A DNA stretch of 27,061 bases, taken from positions 1 through 27,061 of the forward strand of contig JBOHBN010000406.1 in NCBI GenBank assembly GCA_050698355.1, read 5' to 3'. This stretch comes from JBOHBN01 sp050698355 (GTDB taxonomy: Bacteria; Actinomycetota; Actinomycetes; Streptosporangiales; WHST01). Both the position numbers and the translations under genes were made by a program. Under the pieces are notes generated by a model. That model was not told the origin of the DNA. It saw nothing but the letters and a program-made list of their open reading frames with translations, and made no database searches. Every line of letters begins with the position of its first letter. Position 1 is the stretch's first letter. Positions 15,075-23,066 of this stretch are shown piece after piece.

Positions 15075-15115
15075 AAGCCGGGTACGGCGGGCCCGTGGCG
15101 GTCGCGCTGTCCGCG

Positions 15116-15472
15116 CTAGTCGCGTTGCTGGAGTGCCGCAGCCAGGGCATTCAGGGCGGTCTTGTCGACGCTGTAGTAGGCCCATTTGCCGCACTGGTCG
15201 CGCCTGACGAGACCGGCGTCGACGAGCTGCTTCATGTGGTGGGAGACCGTCGGCTGCGAGAGCCCGACCGGCTTGGTGAGCTCGCAGACGCAGGCCCGGC
15301 CGCCGGCGTGGGCGGCGATGAGGGAGAGCAGGCGTACCCGGGTGGGATCGGCGAGGGCGCGGAATGCTTGGGCGAGCCGGGTGGCGGCGCCCGCATCGAT
15401 CGCGCCGCTGGTGACCGGCCGGCAGCATGCTTCCAGGTCCGCAGCGAGTAGGGACGAAGCGGCGCCGGCCAT
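15116..15472 (-). CDS. arsR: ArsR-family arsenic-responsive repressor
   Basis: The product is 118 residues from ATG 15472; GTG 15490 would add six. The winged-helix core is typical: AQAFRALADPTRVRLLSLIAAHAGG, then ACVCELTKPVGLSQPTVSHHMKQLVDAGLVRRDQCGKWAYYSV. Two cysteine features could bind arsenite: C61-V-C63 at the start of the DNA-recognition region, as in the E. coli ArsR CVC motif, and an adjacent C16-C17 pair near the N-terminus, reminiscent of the Corynebacterium type of ArsR that uses two N-terminal Cys. Without As(III) it should repress; it is divergent from arsM, with palindromes between them. The tail is short. Confidence 0.92.
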   Translation of the reverse strand: MAGAASSLLAADLEACCRPVTSGAIDAGAATRLAQAFRALADPTRVRLLSLIAAHAGGRACVCELTKPVGLSQPTVSHHMKQLVDAGLVRRDQCGKWAYYSVDKTALNALAAALQQRD

Positions 15473-15493
15473 GGGGCCAGTGTCGCACACGTA

Positions 15494-15545
15494 TTGACAA
15501 GAATCGATCTATCGAGCACGATTCATGCATCGAAATATGTCGATG
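15494..15545 (+). promoter_or_regulatory. arsR/arsM divergent control region with candidate promoter and operators
   Basis: TTGACA at 15494-15499 with a 17-base spacer precedes a weak -10 CACGAT (15517-15522) reading toward arsM. Two AT-richer palindromes lie here: TCGAT-CT-ATCGA (15504-15515), inside the spacer, and CATCGA-AATATG-TCGATG (15528-15545), just after the promoter. ArsR-family operators are short AT-rich inverted repeats in such places, so these are the natural candidates. The start site and binding are inferred. Confidence 0.6.
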
Positions 15546-15558
15546 GGTGGGAGTAGAG

Positions 15559-16326
15559 ATGGCCGAGGATCTGCGCGAGACCGTGCGGCGGCGGTATGCC
15601 ACGGCGGCGACACGGGTGGTGAGCGGTGGCGGAGAGGCATCCTGCTGCTCCGGGTCTGACTCCTGCTGCGGCGAGTCCGTGCAGGTCGACGAGTCGTTCG
15701 GTGCGGCGCTGTACAGCGCGGAGGATCGCGGTGCGCTGCCGGCCGAAGCGGTCGCGGCGAGCCTGGGCTGCGGCAACCCGACCGCGGTCGCCGAGCTACG
15801 CGCCGGCGAACGGGTGCTCGACCTTGGCTCCGGCGGCGGCATCGACGTGCTGCTCTCCGCCCGCCGCGTCGGCCCGACCGGTTTCGCCTACGGCGTCGAC
15901 ATGACCGACGAGATGCTCGCCCTGGCCCGCGCCAACGCCGCCCGCGCCGGTGTATCGAACGTGGAGTTCCGGAGGGGCACGATCGAGGACGTGCCGTTGC
16001 CGGCGGAGTCCGTCGACGTCATCATCTCCAACTGCGTGGTCAACCTGTCCACCGACAAACCGGCCGTGCTCGCGGAGATGTTCCGGGTGCTCGCGCCAGG
16101 CGGGCGGATCGGGATCTCCGATGTGGTGGCCGACGATCGGCTGGCCCCGGACGAGCGTGCCGAGCGCGGTTCGTACGTCGACTGCATAGCCGGCGCCCTC
16201 TCGAAGAGCGAGTACCTGCAGGGCCTGGCTGCTGCGGGCTTCTCCGATGCGGAGGTCAGCTTTACCCACGAACCCGTTCCGGGCATGCACCAGGCGATCG
16301 TGCGCGCGAGCAAGCCGCGCGGCTGA
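15559..16326 (+). CDS. arsM: Arsenite S-adenosylmethionine methyltransferase
   Basis: The product is 255 residues; ATG 15559 has GGGAG about six bases upstream. It methylates trivalent arsenic with S-adenosylmethionine. The three conserved cysteines of ArsM are present: C71 in SLGCGNP, C159 in ISNCVVNL and C209 in YVDCIAGAL. The SAM-binding motif is VLDLGSGGGIDVLLSA (87-102), followed by YGVDMTDEML. A cysteine-rich stretch with two CC pairs (C29-C30 and C36-C37), separated by SGSDS, is common near the N-terminus of bacterial ArsM. No arsB, acr3, arsC or arsP lies next to it, so this is a minimal arsR-arsM unit. Confidence 0.95.
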   Translation: MAEDLRETVRRRYATAATRVVSGGGEASCCSGSDSCCGESVQVDESFGAALYSAEDRGALPAEAVAASLGCGNPTAVAELRAGERVLDLGSGGGIDVLLSARRVGPTGFAYGVDMTDEMLALARANAARAGVSNVEFRRGTIEDVPLPAESVDVIISNCVVNLSTDKPAVLAEMFRVLAPGGRIGISDVVADDRLAPDERAERGSYVDCIAGALSKSEYLQGLAAAGFSDAEVSFTHEPVPGMHQAIVRASKPRG

Positions 16327-16385
16327 GGCGCTCAGGCCATGCCTGTCGGGGAATAGCCGATGTCGCATCGTCGGTTGCCTCGACC

Positions 16386-16820
16386 ATGACAACCGCCGCA
16401 GAGTTCGACCCGCACGCCCTGCTCGAAGAGAGCCGGCTCGGCGTGCTCGCGACGATCAAGTCCGACGGCCGCCCGCAGCTGTCCCCGATCACGCCGTCGT
16501 ACTACCGCGACGCCGGTGTCATCTACGTGTCGGTCACGGAAGGCCGCGCCAAGACGGCCAACCTGCGTCGAGACCCCCGGGCCACCCTGGAGGTGACTAG
16601 TCCGGACGGCTGGTCCTGGGCAACCGCCGAAGGCACGGCCACGCTCACCGGGCCGGGCACCGACCCGCACGGTCCCGAGGTCCAGGCTCTGGTCGACTAC
16701 TACCGCGCTGCCGCCGGCGAGCACCCGGACTGGGACGAGTACCGAGCGGCCATGGTGTCTGACCGGCGAGTGCTGCTGGCGATGTCGGTCGACAAGGTGT
16801 ACGGCGCCAGGATCCGTTAG
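16386..16820 (+). CDS. PPOX-class split-barrel flavin/F420-binding protein
   Basis: The product is 144 residues from ATG 16386, with no clear ribosome site. The split beta-barrel of the pyridoxamine-phosphate-oxidase-like superfamily is visible: LLEESRLGVLATIKSDGRPQLSPITPSYY, VIYVSVTEGRAKTANLRRDPRATLEV, WATAEGTATL, and a last strand RRVLLAMSVDKVYGARI. The K-T-x-N-L-R-R-D-P segment is the phosphate-binding part and is typical of TIGR03618-like FDOR-B proteins, many of which use F420. It is convergent with fbiB, the F420 biosynthesis gene, which supports F420 over FMN, but the cofactor is inferred. The substrate is unknown. Confidence 0.86.
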   Translation: MTTAAEFDPHALLEESRLGVLATIKSDGRPQLSPITPSYYRDAGVIYVSVTEGRAKTANLRRDPRATLEVTSPDGWSWATAEGTATLTGPGTDPHGPEVQALVDYYRAAAGEHPDWDEYRAAMVSDRRVLLAMSVDKVYGARIR

Positions 16821-16846
16821 AGGTCTCAGCAGATCGGTTCGACGTC

Positions 16847-16902
16847 CATGATCGTGGGAAAGGTACCCGCTGCCCGCCACGGGTAGGCTTCCCACGATCA
16901 TG
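16847..16902. terminator. Family B-like palindrome B3, likely bidirectional terminator
   Basis: Perfect 14-base arms (CATGATCGTGGGAA and TTCCCACGATCATG) flank a further inner stem of ACCCG/CGGGT. It sits 26 bases after the PPOX stop and 34 bases before the fbiB stop, so it separates convergent genes. It shares TGATC...GATCA ends with B1 and B2 but is a few bases longer. There is no U-rich tract on either side. Confidence 0.78.
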
Positions 16903-16936
16903 AGCGGCCCCTGCTGACGTGGAAACGGCCTCCCGG

Positions 16937-18223
16937 CTACCGCTCCAACAGGTACCCCGCCGGGTCGCGGTCGGTGCGGGGCTCGGGCTGGCTGACCGGG
17001 TAGCCGACCGCGACCGCGCCGACCGGCAGGTACGCGTCGGGCAGGTCCAGCGCGGCGCGTGTGGCGTCCGGGCAGGCGAGGGTCCCGGATGTCCACGCCG
17101 ACCCGAGGCCCTCGACGGCGAGCGCGACGAGCAGGTTCTCGACCGCCGCACCCGTGGAGAGCAGGAACAGGTCGCGCTCGGCCTCGTCGGTGACTGATTC
17201 GATGCACGGTACGACGAGTGCCGGCGCGCCGCGTAGCGTCTCGAGGCTCTCCGCCGGGCTGGTGCCCGGGTGGCTGGTGCCCGGGTGGCTGGTGCCGTCG
17301 TCGGTATCGACCCAGCCATCCCGCAGCGCCGCATACAGCCGGTCGCGCGCGTCGTTCGATTCCACGAGGACGAACCGCCACGGCGCCGAACCGTACGGTG
17401 CGGGCGCGGTGACCGCCGCCCCGACCGCGCGTACGAGCGCCCCGTGGGGCACCGGCTTGGCGGCGAACTCCCGCACGGTACGACGGGCGACCAGGACGTC
17501 GCGCGCACCGAGCGAGAACATGTCCAGCTCGGCGGGCCGTACGAGCGCCCGCGCCCCCGGCCCGTCCTCATCCGTGACGAACCGCTGCAGGCCGCGCACA
17601 ACGGCCGCAGGCACGCCGTCCGCCTTGCCCTTGACCAGGTCCGCCGCCGCGGCCGCCTCGTCCGCGACGGCGATCTCGGTGACCTCGAGCAGCCGGCCGT
17701 TCGCGTCGGTGCGTCCGCGGTGATCGTCGACCACCGTGAGCCCGGCGGCGCCGATGGCGACGTCGGTCTGGCCCGTTCGCCACGGGCGACCGAGGGTGTC
17801 GGAGACGACAACCCCCACGCGCGCGCCGGTACGCTCGCGCAGTCCCGCGCGGATGCTCCGCGCGGACGCGTCCGGGTCGGACGGCAAGAGGACGACTGTG
17901 CCGTCCGGGGTGTTGGACGCGTCGACCCCGGCGGCTGCCAGCACCAGGCCGTGCGAGGTCTCCACGATGCGGGTGTCGCCGCGCCTGGCGACGACCCGTA
18001 CGGTCTCCGCCGCGATCGCCTCGGCACGCAGCTGGGCCACGTCCTGCCCCTCGGCAGCGCGCCATACCCGCCCTTCGGCCTTGCTCACCACCTTGCTCGT
18101 CACCACGACGACGTCACCGTCGGACAGACGTACGTCGCCGGCCGAAAGCAGCTCCGCGAGGTCGGCGCCCTCGCGTACCTCCGGGAGTCCGGCTATGCCC
18201 CACGCCTCCAGCCGGGCGGTCAC
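16937..18223 (-). CDS. fbiB: Bifunctional F420 ligase / dehydro-F420-0 reductase
   Basis: The product is 428 residues from GTG 18223, seven bases after the fbiA stop, with GGTGAG upstream. It reduces dehydro-F420-0 and adds glutamates to F420-0 in actinobacteria. The N-terminal gamma-glutamyl-ligase (CofE) domain shows LSDGDVVVVTSKVVSKAEGR, ARRGDTRIVETSHGLVLAAAGVDASN and VVVSDTLGRPWRTGQTDVAIGAAGL. The C-terminal nitroreductase-fold domain begins near RRTVREFAAKPVP and contains APAPYGSAPWRFVLV and VENLLVALAVEGLGSAW. Length is close to the mycobacterial protein (448). An in-frame repeat of GTSHP at about 308-322 is unusual. It is the second gene of the fbiA-fbiB operon. Confidence 0.95.
   Translation of the reverse strand: MTARLEAWGIAGLPEVREGADLAELLSAGDVRLSDGDVVVVTSKVVSKAEGRVWRAAEGQDVAQLRAEAIAAETVRVVARRGDTRIVETSHGLVLAAAGVDASNTPDGTVVLLPSDPDASARSIRAGLRERTGARVGVVVSDTLGRPWRTGQTDVAIGAAGLTVVDDHRGRTDANGRLLEVTEIAVADEAAAAADLVKGKADGVPAAVVRGLQRFVTDEDGPGARALVRPAELDMFSLGARDVLVARRTVREFAAKPVPHGALVRAVGAAVTAPAPYGSAPWRFVLVESNDARDRLYAALRDGWVDTDDGTSHPGTSHPGTSPAESLETLRGAPALVVPCIESVTDEAERDLFLLSTGAAVENLLVALAVEGLGSAWTSGTLACPDATRAALDLPDAYLPVGAVAVGYPVSQPEPRTDRDPAGYLLER
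17258..17297. repeat. 15-base tandem repeat inside fbiB
   Basis: The unit GCTGGTGCCCGGGTG occurs twice and then in part (about 2.7 copies). On the minus strand it encodes GTSHP-GTSHP-GTS in the nitroreductase-fold half of FbiB, in a loop after RDGWVDTDD. The unit length keeps the reading frame, so copy number can vary without breaking the gene. Confidence 0.9.
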
Positions 18224-18230
18224 GGTCGGC

Positions 18231-19187
18231 TCACCGGACCTCAGCGGCCAGTGCGAGCGCGTCTTCCGCCATCCGCGCCGCCGCGTCGACGTCGTGCATG
18301 ACCAGAGGCGTGGCGCGGCACCGGATCGCCGCCGCTTCCACCCGGGCGACGGCGTCCGCGTCGGCGTCGTCGACGAGCCAGCCGTCCAGCAGCCCGGGAC
18401 CGTAGAACTCCGCGACGCCCGCCGCGGACGATTCCGCGCCGACGGCGGACAGCACGCGGTCAGCCATGCCGCGCAGCGGACGGCCACCGATGATCGGCGA
18501 CAGGCCGACGACCGGTACGCCCGCCTCCGCGATCGCGGCGCGGATGCCCGGCACCGCAAGGACGATGCCGATCGAGACCACCGGATTGCTCGGCGGCAGC
18601 AACACGATGTCGCAGGCCGCGATCGCGTCCAGCACACCGGGCGCCGGCCGCGCGGTCTCCGCGCCCGTCGGCACGATCCCGACCGCGCGCGGCTCGGCGT
18701 GCAGGCGTACCCAGTACTCCTGGAAGTGCACGGTGCGCTGTCCCGAGTCCGGCTCCTCGATCAGCACGTGCGTCTCGACCCGGTCGTCGCTCATCGGCAG
18801 CAGCCGTACGCCGGGCTGCCAGCGCTCGCACAGCCGCGCCGTCACCTCCGACAGCGGTGCCCCCGCGGCCAGCAGCTCGCTGCGCCTGATGTGAGTGGCG
18901 AAGTCGCGGTCGCCGAGGCCGAACCACTGCGGCTGCGCCCCGTATGCGGCGAGCTCGTCCTTCACCGTGTACGACTCCTTCGCCCGGCCCCAGCCCTGCA
19001 TGTCGTCGACGCCCGCTCCGAGGGTGTACATGACCGTGTCCAGGTCGGGGCACACGCGCATGCCGAACAGGGTGATGTCGTCGCCGGTGTTGCCGATCAC
19101 CGTGATATCGGCATCCGGGCGGGCGCGGCGCAACCCGCGCAGGAACCTTGCCCCGCCGACCCCGCCGGCGAGCACGACGATTTTCAC
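18231..19187 (-). CDS. fbiA: 2-phospho-L-lactate / phosphoenolpyruvyl transferase of F420 biosynthesis
   Basis: The product is 318 residues from GTG 19187 with a weak GGGAAG site. It transfers the phospho-lactyl or phosphoenolpyruvyl group from its GDP-activated form to Fo, making (dehydro-)F420-0. The CofD family motifs are clear: VVLAGGVGGARFLRGL (3-18), VIGNTGDDITLFGMRVCPDLDTVMYTL, WFGLGDRDFATHIRR, LLPPSNPVVSIG (about 206-217) and GLSPIIGG. Length is normal for the family. fbiB follows seven bases later. It is divergent from whiB, with 194 bases between the starts. Confidence 0.95.
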   Translation of the reverse strand: MKIVVLAGGVGGARFLRGLRRARPDADITVIGNTGDDITLFGMRVCPDLDTVMYTLGAGVDDMQGWGRAKESYTVKDELAAYGAQPQWFGLGDRDFATHIRRSELLAAGAPLSEVTARLCERWQPGVRLLPMSDDRVETHVLIEEPDSGQRTVHFQEYWVRLHAEPRAVGIVPTGAETARPAPGVLDAIAACDIVLLPPSNPVVSIGIVLAVPGIRAAIAEAGVPVVGLSPIIGGRPLRGMADRVLSAVGAESSAAGVAEFYGPGLLDGWLVDDADADAVARVEAAAIRCRATPLVMHDVDAAARMAEDALALAAEVR

Positions 19188-19272
19188 GTTCTCAAGCTTC
19201 CCAGCAGGCCGCCAGGCTGGCGCAGCCGCCTCCCTGCAGATGATTGACCACGGCCCTATAGCACGTCCCGGC

Positions 19273-19302
19273 TTGACGCATCGGTACCGACGCGCGTGTA
19301 AT
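19273..19302 (+). promoter_or_regulatory. Candidate housekeeping promoter of the whiB gene with a palindrome in the spacer
   Basis: TTGACG (19273-19278) and TGTAAT (19297-19302) are 18 bases apart and are the best -35/-10 pair I see in the window; transcription would start near 19309, giving a leader of about 73 bases. A perfect 10-base palindrome, TCGGTACCGA (19281-19290), lies in the spacer and could be bound by a regulator. In streptomycetes whiB is under BldD control; only a poor match to the BldD consensus is present here. Confidence 0.6.
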
Positions 19303-19381
19303 TACATATGTGTCGTGCACCCGATCCGGGGGGATCAGGGAGATACGGCGGGAAAGCGACAGGGTCGAGGAGAGGGTCGAA

Positions 19382-19639
19382 GTGACCGAGCAGGATTGGT
19401 TGTTCCCGGACACCTCGGGCGAGCCCGAATGGCAGGAGCGCGCGCTGTGCGCGCAGACCGACCCCGAAGCATTCTTCCCCGAGAAGGGTGGGTCGACCCG
19501 CGAGGCGAAGAAGGTCTGCCTCGTGTGCGAAGTGCGTTCCGAGTGCCTCGAGTACGCGCTGGAGAACGACGAGCGGTTCGGCATCTGGGGTGGGATGTCC
19601 GAGCGCGAGCGCCGCAAGCTGCGCAAGCGCGCCGGGTAG
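19382..19639 (+). CDS. whiB: WhiB-family iron-sulfur regulator, WhiB2/WhmD type
   Basis: The product is 85 residues from GTG 19382, which follows GAGGAGAGGG; the frame extends upstream to 19310, but without a ribosome site. The four cluster-binding cysteines are C23, C46, C49 and C55 (C-x22-C-x2-C-x5-C). The GIWGG turn (67-71) and the basic C-terminal ERERRKLRKRAG follow, as needed for contact with sigma factor and DNA. WhiB2 (WhmD in mycobacteria, WhiB in Streptomyces) controls septation and cell division genes, usually with WhiA. The flanking fbiA/fbiB and GT2/DUF5719 genes match the known surroundings of whiB2. Palindrome A4 lies 20 bases after the stop. Confidence 0.95.
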   Translation: MTEQDWLFPDTSGEPEWQERALCAQTDPEAFFPEKGGSTREAKKVCLVCEVRSECLEYALENDERFGIWGGMSERERRKLRKRAG

Positions 19640-19659
19640 TCGCCCGGGTCCCGAACGTG

Positions 19660-19701
19660 TGTCAGTAGCTCAGTTCGCCATGGCGAGCTGAGCTACTGAC
19701 A
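19660..19701. repeat. Family A intergenic palindrome, copy A4 (42 bp)
   Basis: TGTCAGTAGCTCAG and CTGAGCTACTGACA enclose the self-complementary centre CGCCATGGCG; with flanking bases the inverted repeat is 46 bp (19658-19703). It is nearly identical to A1, 15 kb away. It lies 20 bases after the whiB stop and 158 bases before the next start, so it may end the whiB transcript. Confidence 0.92.
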
Positions 19702-19859
19702 CATTCCGGTGCGATACGGGTACGCGATGTCCGTCGATTGCGCTCTGCCCACAGATGGGCACGGGGTGTCTTCCTCCGCGAGACCGGTCGACTAGTGTTT
19801 CGCCGTCGTACCCGGGCGATCCGGGTACGCCGCCGAACCGGGGAAGCCGCCGCTCCACC

Positions 19860-22800
19860 ATGTCCGCTGAGATGAGCTCGAACCACACGGTCACCGCGGT
19901 GCTCGTGGTGCACAACGGTGCGCGCTGGTTGCCCGAGACCATCGCGGCGCTCGCGGAACAGACCCGCCAGCCCGACATCATCAGGATCGTTGACACGGGC
20001 AGCACCGACAGGTCCGCCGAGATCATCGTCGAGGCGGCCGGCGACGATCGGTTGCTGCGGTTACCGCGCCGTACCGGGTTCGGTGCCGCCGTGTCCGCCG
20101 CGCTCACCGAGCCACTGGAGGCACGCCGCGGCCGGCGCGCCATGCCGCAGCCGACTGGCTCGGCGTCCTGGGTCTGGCTGCTGCACGACGACGCCGCGCC
20201 CGCACCCGACGCGCTGGAGTCGCTGCTCGCCGCCGCGGACCAGTCCGGCGGCCGGCGCTACGGCCCGCCCGGCGTGCTCGGCTGCAAACACCGCGACTGG
20301 TACGACCGCAAGGTACTGCTCGGCGTCGGCCTCACCACCGACCTCGGCGCGCGCCGCGAGACCGGCGTGGACCCAGGCGAGCACGACCAGGGACAGTACG
20401 ACGACGTCCGCGACGTGCTCGCCGTCGACAGTGCGGGCATGCTCGTCCGCCGCGAGGTGTGGGACCAGCTCGGTGGCTTCGACCCGATGCTGCCGCTCTA
20501 CCGTGACGACATCGATTTCTGCTGGCGCGCGGCACGGGCCGGGTACCGGGTGCAGGTGGTGTCCAACGCGGTCGTCTACCACGCCGAGGCCGCATCCCGG
20601 CACCGCAGAGCGGTCCACGCCGCGGCCAGCCACGCCCGGATCGCCGACCGCAGGCACGGCATGTACTCGCTGGCCACCAACCTGCCTCTGGGCCTCGCCG
20701 CGTTCGCGCTCGTCCGCACTGCTCTGACGTCCGCTCTGCGCGCGGTCGGCTGGCTGCTCGCCAAGCAGATCGGCTACGCGTTCGACGAGCTGGCCGCGCT
20801 CGTCCTCGTCGTCGTACGCCCCGACCTGGTCGTGCGGGGCCGGTCCAGACGCCACCGCCTGCCCCAGCGATGGCGCGAGGTGCGGATGCTCATGCCGCCG
20901 CGGGGGGCGGGCCTGCGCCGGGTCGGTGAGCGGATCGCGGCGTTCAGCGCCGGCGTGGCCATCGACCCGGGACGGCACCACGCCGCAAGCGAGCTCGCAC
21001 AGCCGGCCAGCGACGACGACGCGTTCGGCGACTCCGCGGAGCCGGGCCTCGTACGCCGTGCGCTGCGTCATCCCGGCCTGCTGCTCGTGGTGGCGCTGGC
21101 GCTGCTCGCCCTCGTCGCCGAACGCGGCGTGCTCGGCACCCATCTCGCAGGCGGTGCGCTGCTGCCGGCGCCCGACGGCGCAAGCGACCTGTGGCAGGCA
21201 TACCTGTCCGCGTGGCATCCGGTGGGCATCGGCAGCGCGAAGCCGGCGCCGCCGTACCTCGGGGCGCTGGCGCTGGTCTCCACCATCTTCTTCGGCAAGC
21301 CCGCGGTCGCCGTCGCCGTGCTCCTCCTCGGCTGCGTGCCGCTGGCGGGGTGGACCGCGTACCTCGCCTCGAAACGCCTCGGAGCCGACCGCGCGGTGCG
21401 GGTCTGGGTGTCCGCCGCGTACGCGCTGCTGCCCGTCGCTACGGGTGCCATCGCGGCCGGCCGGCTGGGCACCGCGCTCGCGTTCGTGATCCTGCCGCTC
21501 ATCGCCCACTACGCCGGGCGCGTACTCTCCCCGCCCCGGCGCGGCGCGCTGCGACCGGCATGGTCGTGCGGGCTGTTCGTGTCCATCGCCACCGCGTTCG
21601 CGCCCGTCGTCTGGCCGATCGTGGTGCTGCTGGGCATCGTCGCCGCGGTCATGCTGTGGCGTCGCCGTGCAGTGCTCTCCGGCATCGTCTTCGCGGCGCT
21701 CATGCCGCTGCTGCTGCTGTACCCGTGGTCGTTCTCGGTGATCGCCAACCCGCACCTGCTGCTGCTCGACACCGGGTACCACCCCGCGTACCTCGCCGCG
21801 GATCACCTGCACCCGCTGGCGTTGCTGCTGTTCCATCCCGGCGGGCCCGGCATGTATCCGGTGTGGATCGGGCTCGGGGTCGTGACCGCCGCGCTCGCCG
21901 CGCTGCTGCGCGGCACCGGACGGCGCCCGGTCGTCGCCGGCTGGATCGTCGCGGTGACCGGGCTCGTCACCGGCACCGTGCTGAGCCGGCTCTCGGTCGC
22001 CGATGTCTCCGAGGCGAGTGCCATCGTCTGGCCCGGCGTGGCCGCCGCGGTGGTCGGCGTCGGGTTGCTCGTCGCGGTGGCGTCGGCCGCGCAGGACGCG
22101 CCCGAGCGGTTGTTCCGGTACGGGTTCGGCTGGCGGCAGCTCGTGGTCGTCGCCCTCGTCATCGCCGCCGGTGCCATGCCGCTGCTCGCGGGCGCCTGGT
22201 GGGTGGTCAACGGAGTCGACGGTCCGCTGCGGGTGGTGCACCGGGAGTCCGTGCCCGCTTACCTCACCGCGCAGAGCAACGTGCCGAGCCGGCCGCGCAC
22301 CCTCGTCATCGAGCGCAAGTCCGACCACGTCCAGTACACCGTCGTCCACGGCGAGGCGCCCGAGCTCGGCGACGGCCTGCTCCAGCCGGAGCCGGGCAAC
22401 CGTCTCGACGGGGTGGTGGCCGACCTGGTCTCGGGACGGGTGGGGAACGTGCCAGCCCGGCTTGCGCCGTACAACATCCGGTACGTCGTGGTGGCCGGTG
22501 GTGTCGACCCCACACTCGCCGAGCGGCTGGACGGCGAGGACGGCCTGATCCGGCAGTCGGCCACCGACAAGGTCGCGGTGTGGAAGGCCCTGGTGCACAC
22601 CGCCCGGGCCCGGGTCCTGGAGAAGGACGGCACGATGCACCCGGTTCCGGCGAGCGGCGACGTCGGCGCGACGATCACCGTGCCGCCCGGTGCGAGTGGT
22701 CGCGTGCTGGTGCTCGCCGACGCCGCGTCGGACGGGTGGCGGGCCACCGTCGACGGCCACGCGCTGTCGCCGCGCGAGATCGACGGCTGGGCCCAGGGCT

Positions 22801-23066
22801 TCGCCCTGCCGGCGTCCGGCGGCAAGGTTCACCTGGCGTACGAGAACACCCCGCGGCACGGACAGCTCGTGGTGCAGGGACTCGCGTTGCTCGTGGTCAT
22901 CGTGCTCGCGCTTCCCGCCGCGCGGCGCGAGGAGGGTGACACGAGCCAGGAGGTCGCGGCGGACGCCGCCGCCACCCGGCGTCACCACGGCCGCCTCGAG
23001 CCCGGCACTGCCTTGGACTCGGGTGAGGCCGTTCAGCCGGTCGCGCCGAGAGGCGGTGCGCAGTGA
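19860..23066 (+). CDS. Large GT2-family membrane glycosyltransferase-like protein
   Basis: The product is 1068 residues from ATG 19860; ATG 19872 is an alternative. The N-terminal GT2 domain (about 9-270) has TAVLVVHNGARWLPETIAAL, VDTGSTDRSAEI, WLLHDDAAPAPDALESLL with the DD motif near 108, and FDPMLPLYRDDIDFCWRAARAGYRV near 208-228. A hydrophobic segment near 280 is followed by about ten membrane helices from roughly 400 to 785, an outside domain of about 200 residues, and a last helix near 1000-1020 with a charged tail. This layout is typical of the large glycosyltransferase next to whiB2 in actinobacteria, possibly acting in cell-wall galactan-like or other envelope glycan synthesis; substrates are not known. 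It overlaps the DUF5719 gene by four bases. Confidence 0.88.
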   Translation: MSAEMSSNHTVTAVLVVHNGARWLPETIAALAEQTRQPDIIRIVDTGSTDRSAEIIVEAAGDDRLLRLPRRTGFGAAVSAALTEPLEARRGRRAMPQPTGSASWVWLLHDDAAPAPDALESLLAAADQSGGRRYGPPGVLGCKHRDWYDRKVLLGVGLTTDLGARRETGVDPGEHDQGQYDDVRDVLAVDSAGMLVRREVWDQLGGFDPMLPLYRDDIDFCWRAARAGYRVQVVSNAVVYHAEAASRHRRAVHAAASHARIADRRHGMYSLATNLPLGLAAFALVRTALTSALRAVGWLLAKQIGYAFDELAALVLVVVRPDLVVRGRSRRHRLPQRWREVRMLMPPRGAGLRRVGERIAAFSAGVAIDPGRHHAASELAQPASDDDAFGDSAEPGLVRRALRHPGLLLVVALALLALVAERGVLGTHLAGGALLPAPDGASDLWQAYLSAWHPVGIGSAKPAPPYLGALALVSTIFFGKPAVAVAVLLLGCVPLAGWTAYLASKRLGADRAVRVWVSAAYALLPVATGAIAAGRLGTALAFVILPLIAHYAGRVLSPPRRGALRPAWSCGLFVSIATAFAPVVWPIVVLLGIVAAVMLWRRRAVLSGIVFAALMPLLLLYPWSFSVIANPHLLLLDTGYHPAYLAADHLHPLALLLFHPGGPGMYPVWIGLGVVTAALAALLRGTGRRPVVAGWIVAVTGLVTGTVLSRLSVADVSEASAIVWPGVAAAVVGVGLLVAVASAAQDAPERLFRYGFGWRQLVVVALVIAAGAMPLLAGAWWVVNGVDGPLRVVHRESVPAYLTAQSNVPSRPRTLVIERKSDHVQYTVVHGEAPELGDGLLQPEPGNRLDGVVADLVSGRVGNVPARLAPYNIRYVVVAGGVDPTLAERLDGEDGLIRQSATDKVAVWKALVHTARARVLEKDGTMHPVPASGDVGATITVPPGASGRVLVLADAASDGWRATVDGHALSPREIDGWAQGFALPASGGKVHLAYENTPRHGQLVVQGLALLVVIVLALPAARREEGDTSQEVAADAAATRRHHGRLEPGTALDSGEAVQPVAPRGGAQ

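Noticed and set aside
9669..16820. The accessory stretch as a genomic island or prophage
   Set aside because: No integrase, transposase, tRNA gene or attachment repeats were seen, and base composition resembles the neighbours.
16832..16840. CGGTTCGAC as a tRNA T-loop
   Set aside because: No acceptor stem, anticodon arm or D arm can be built around it.
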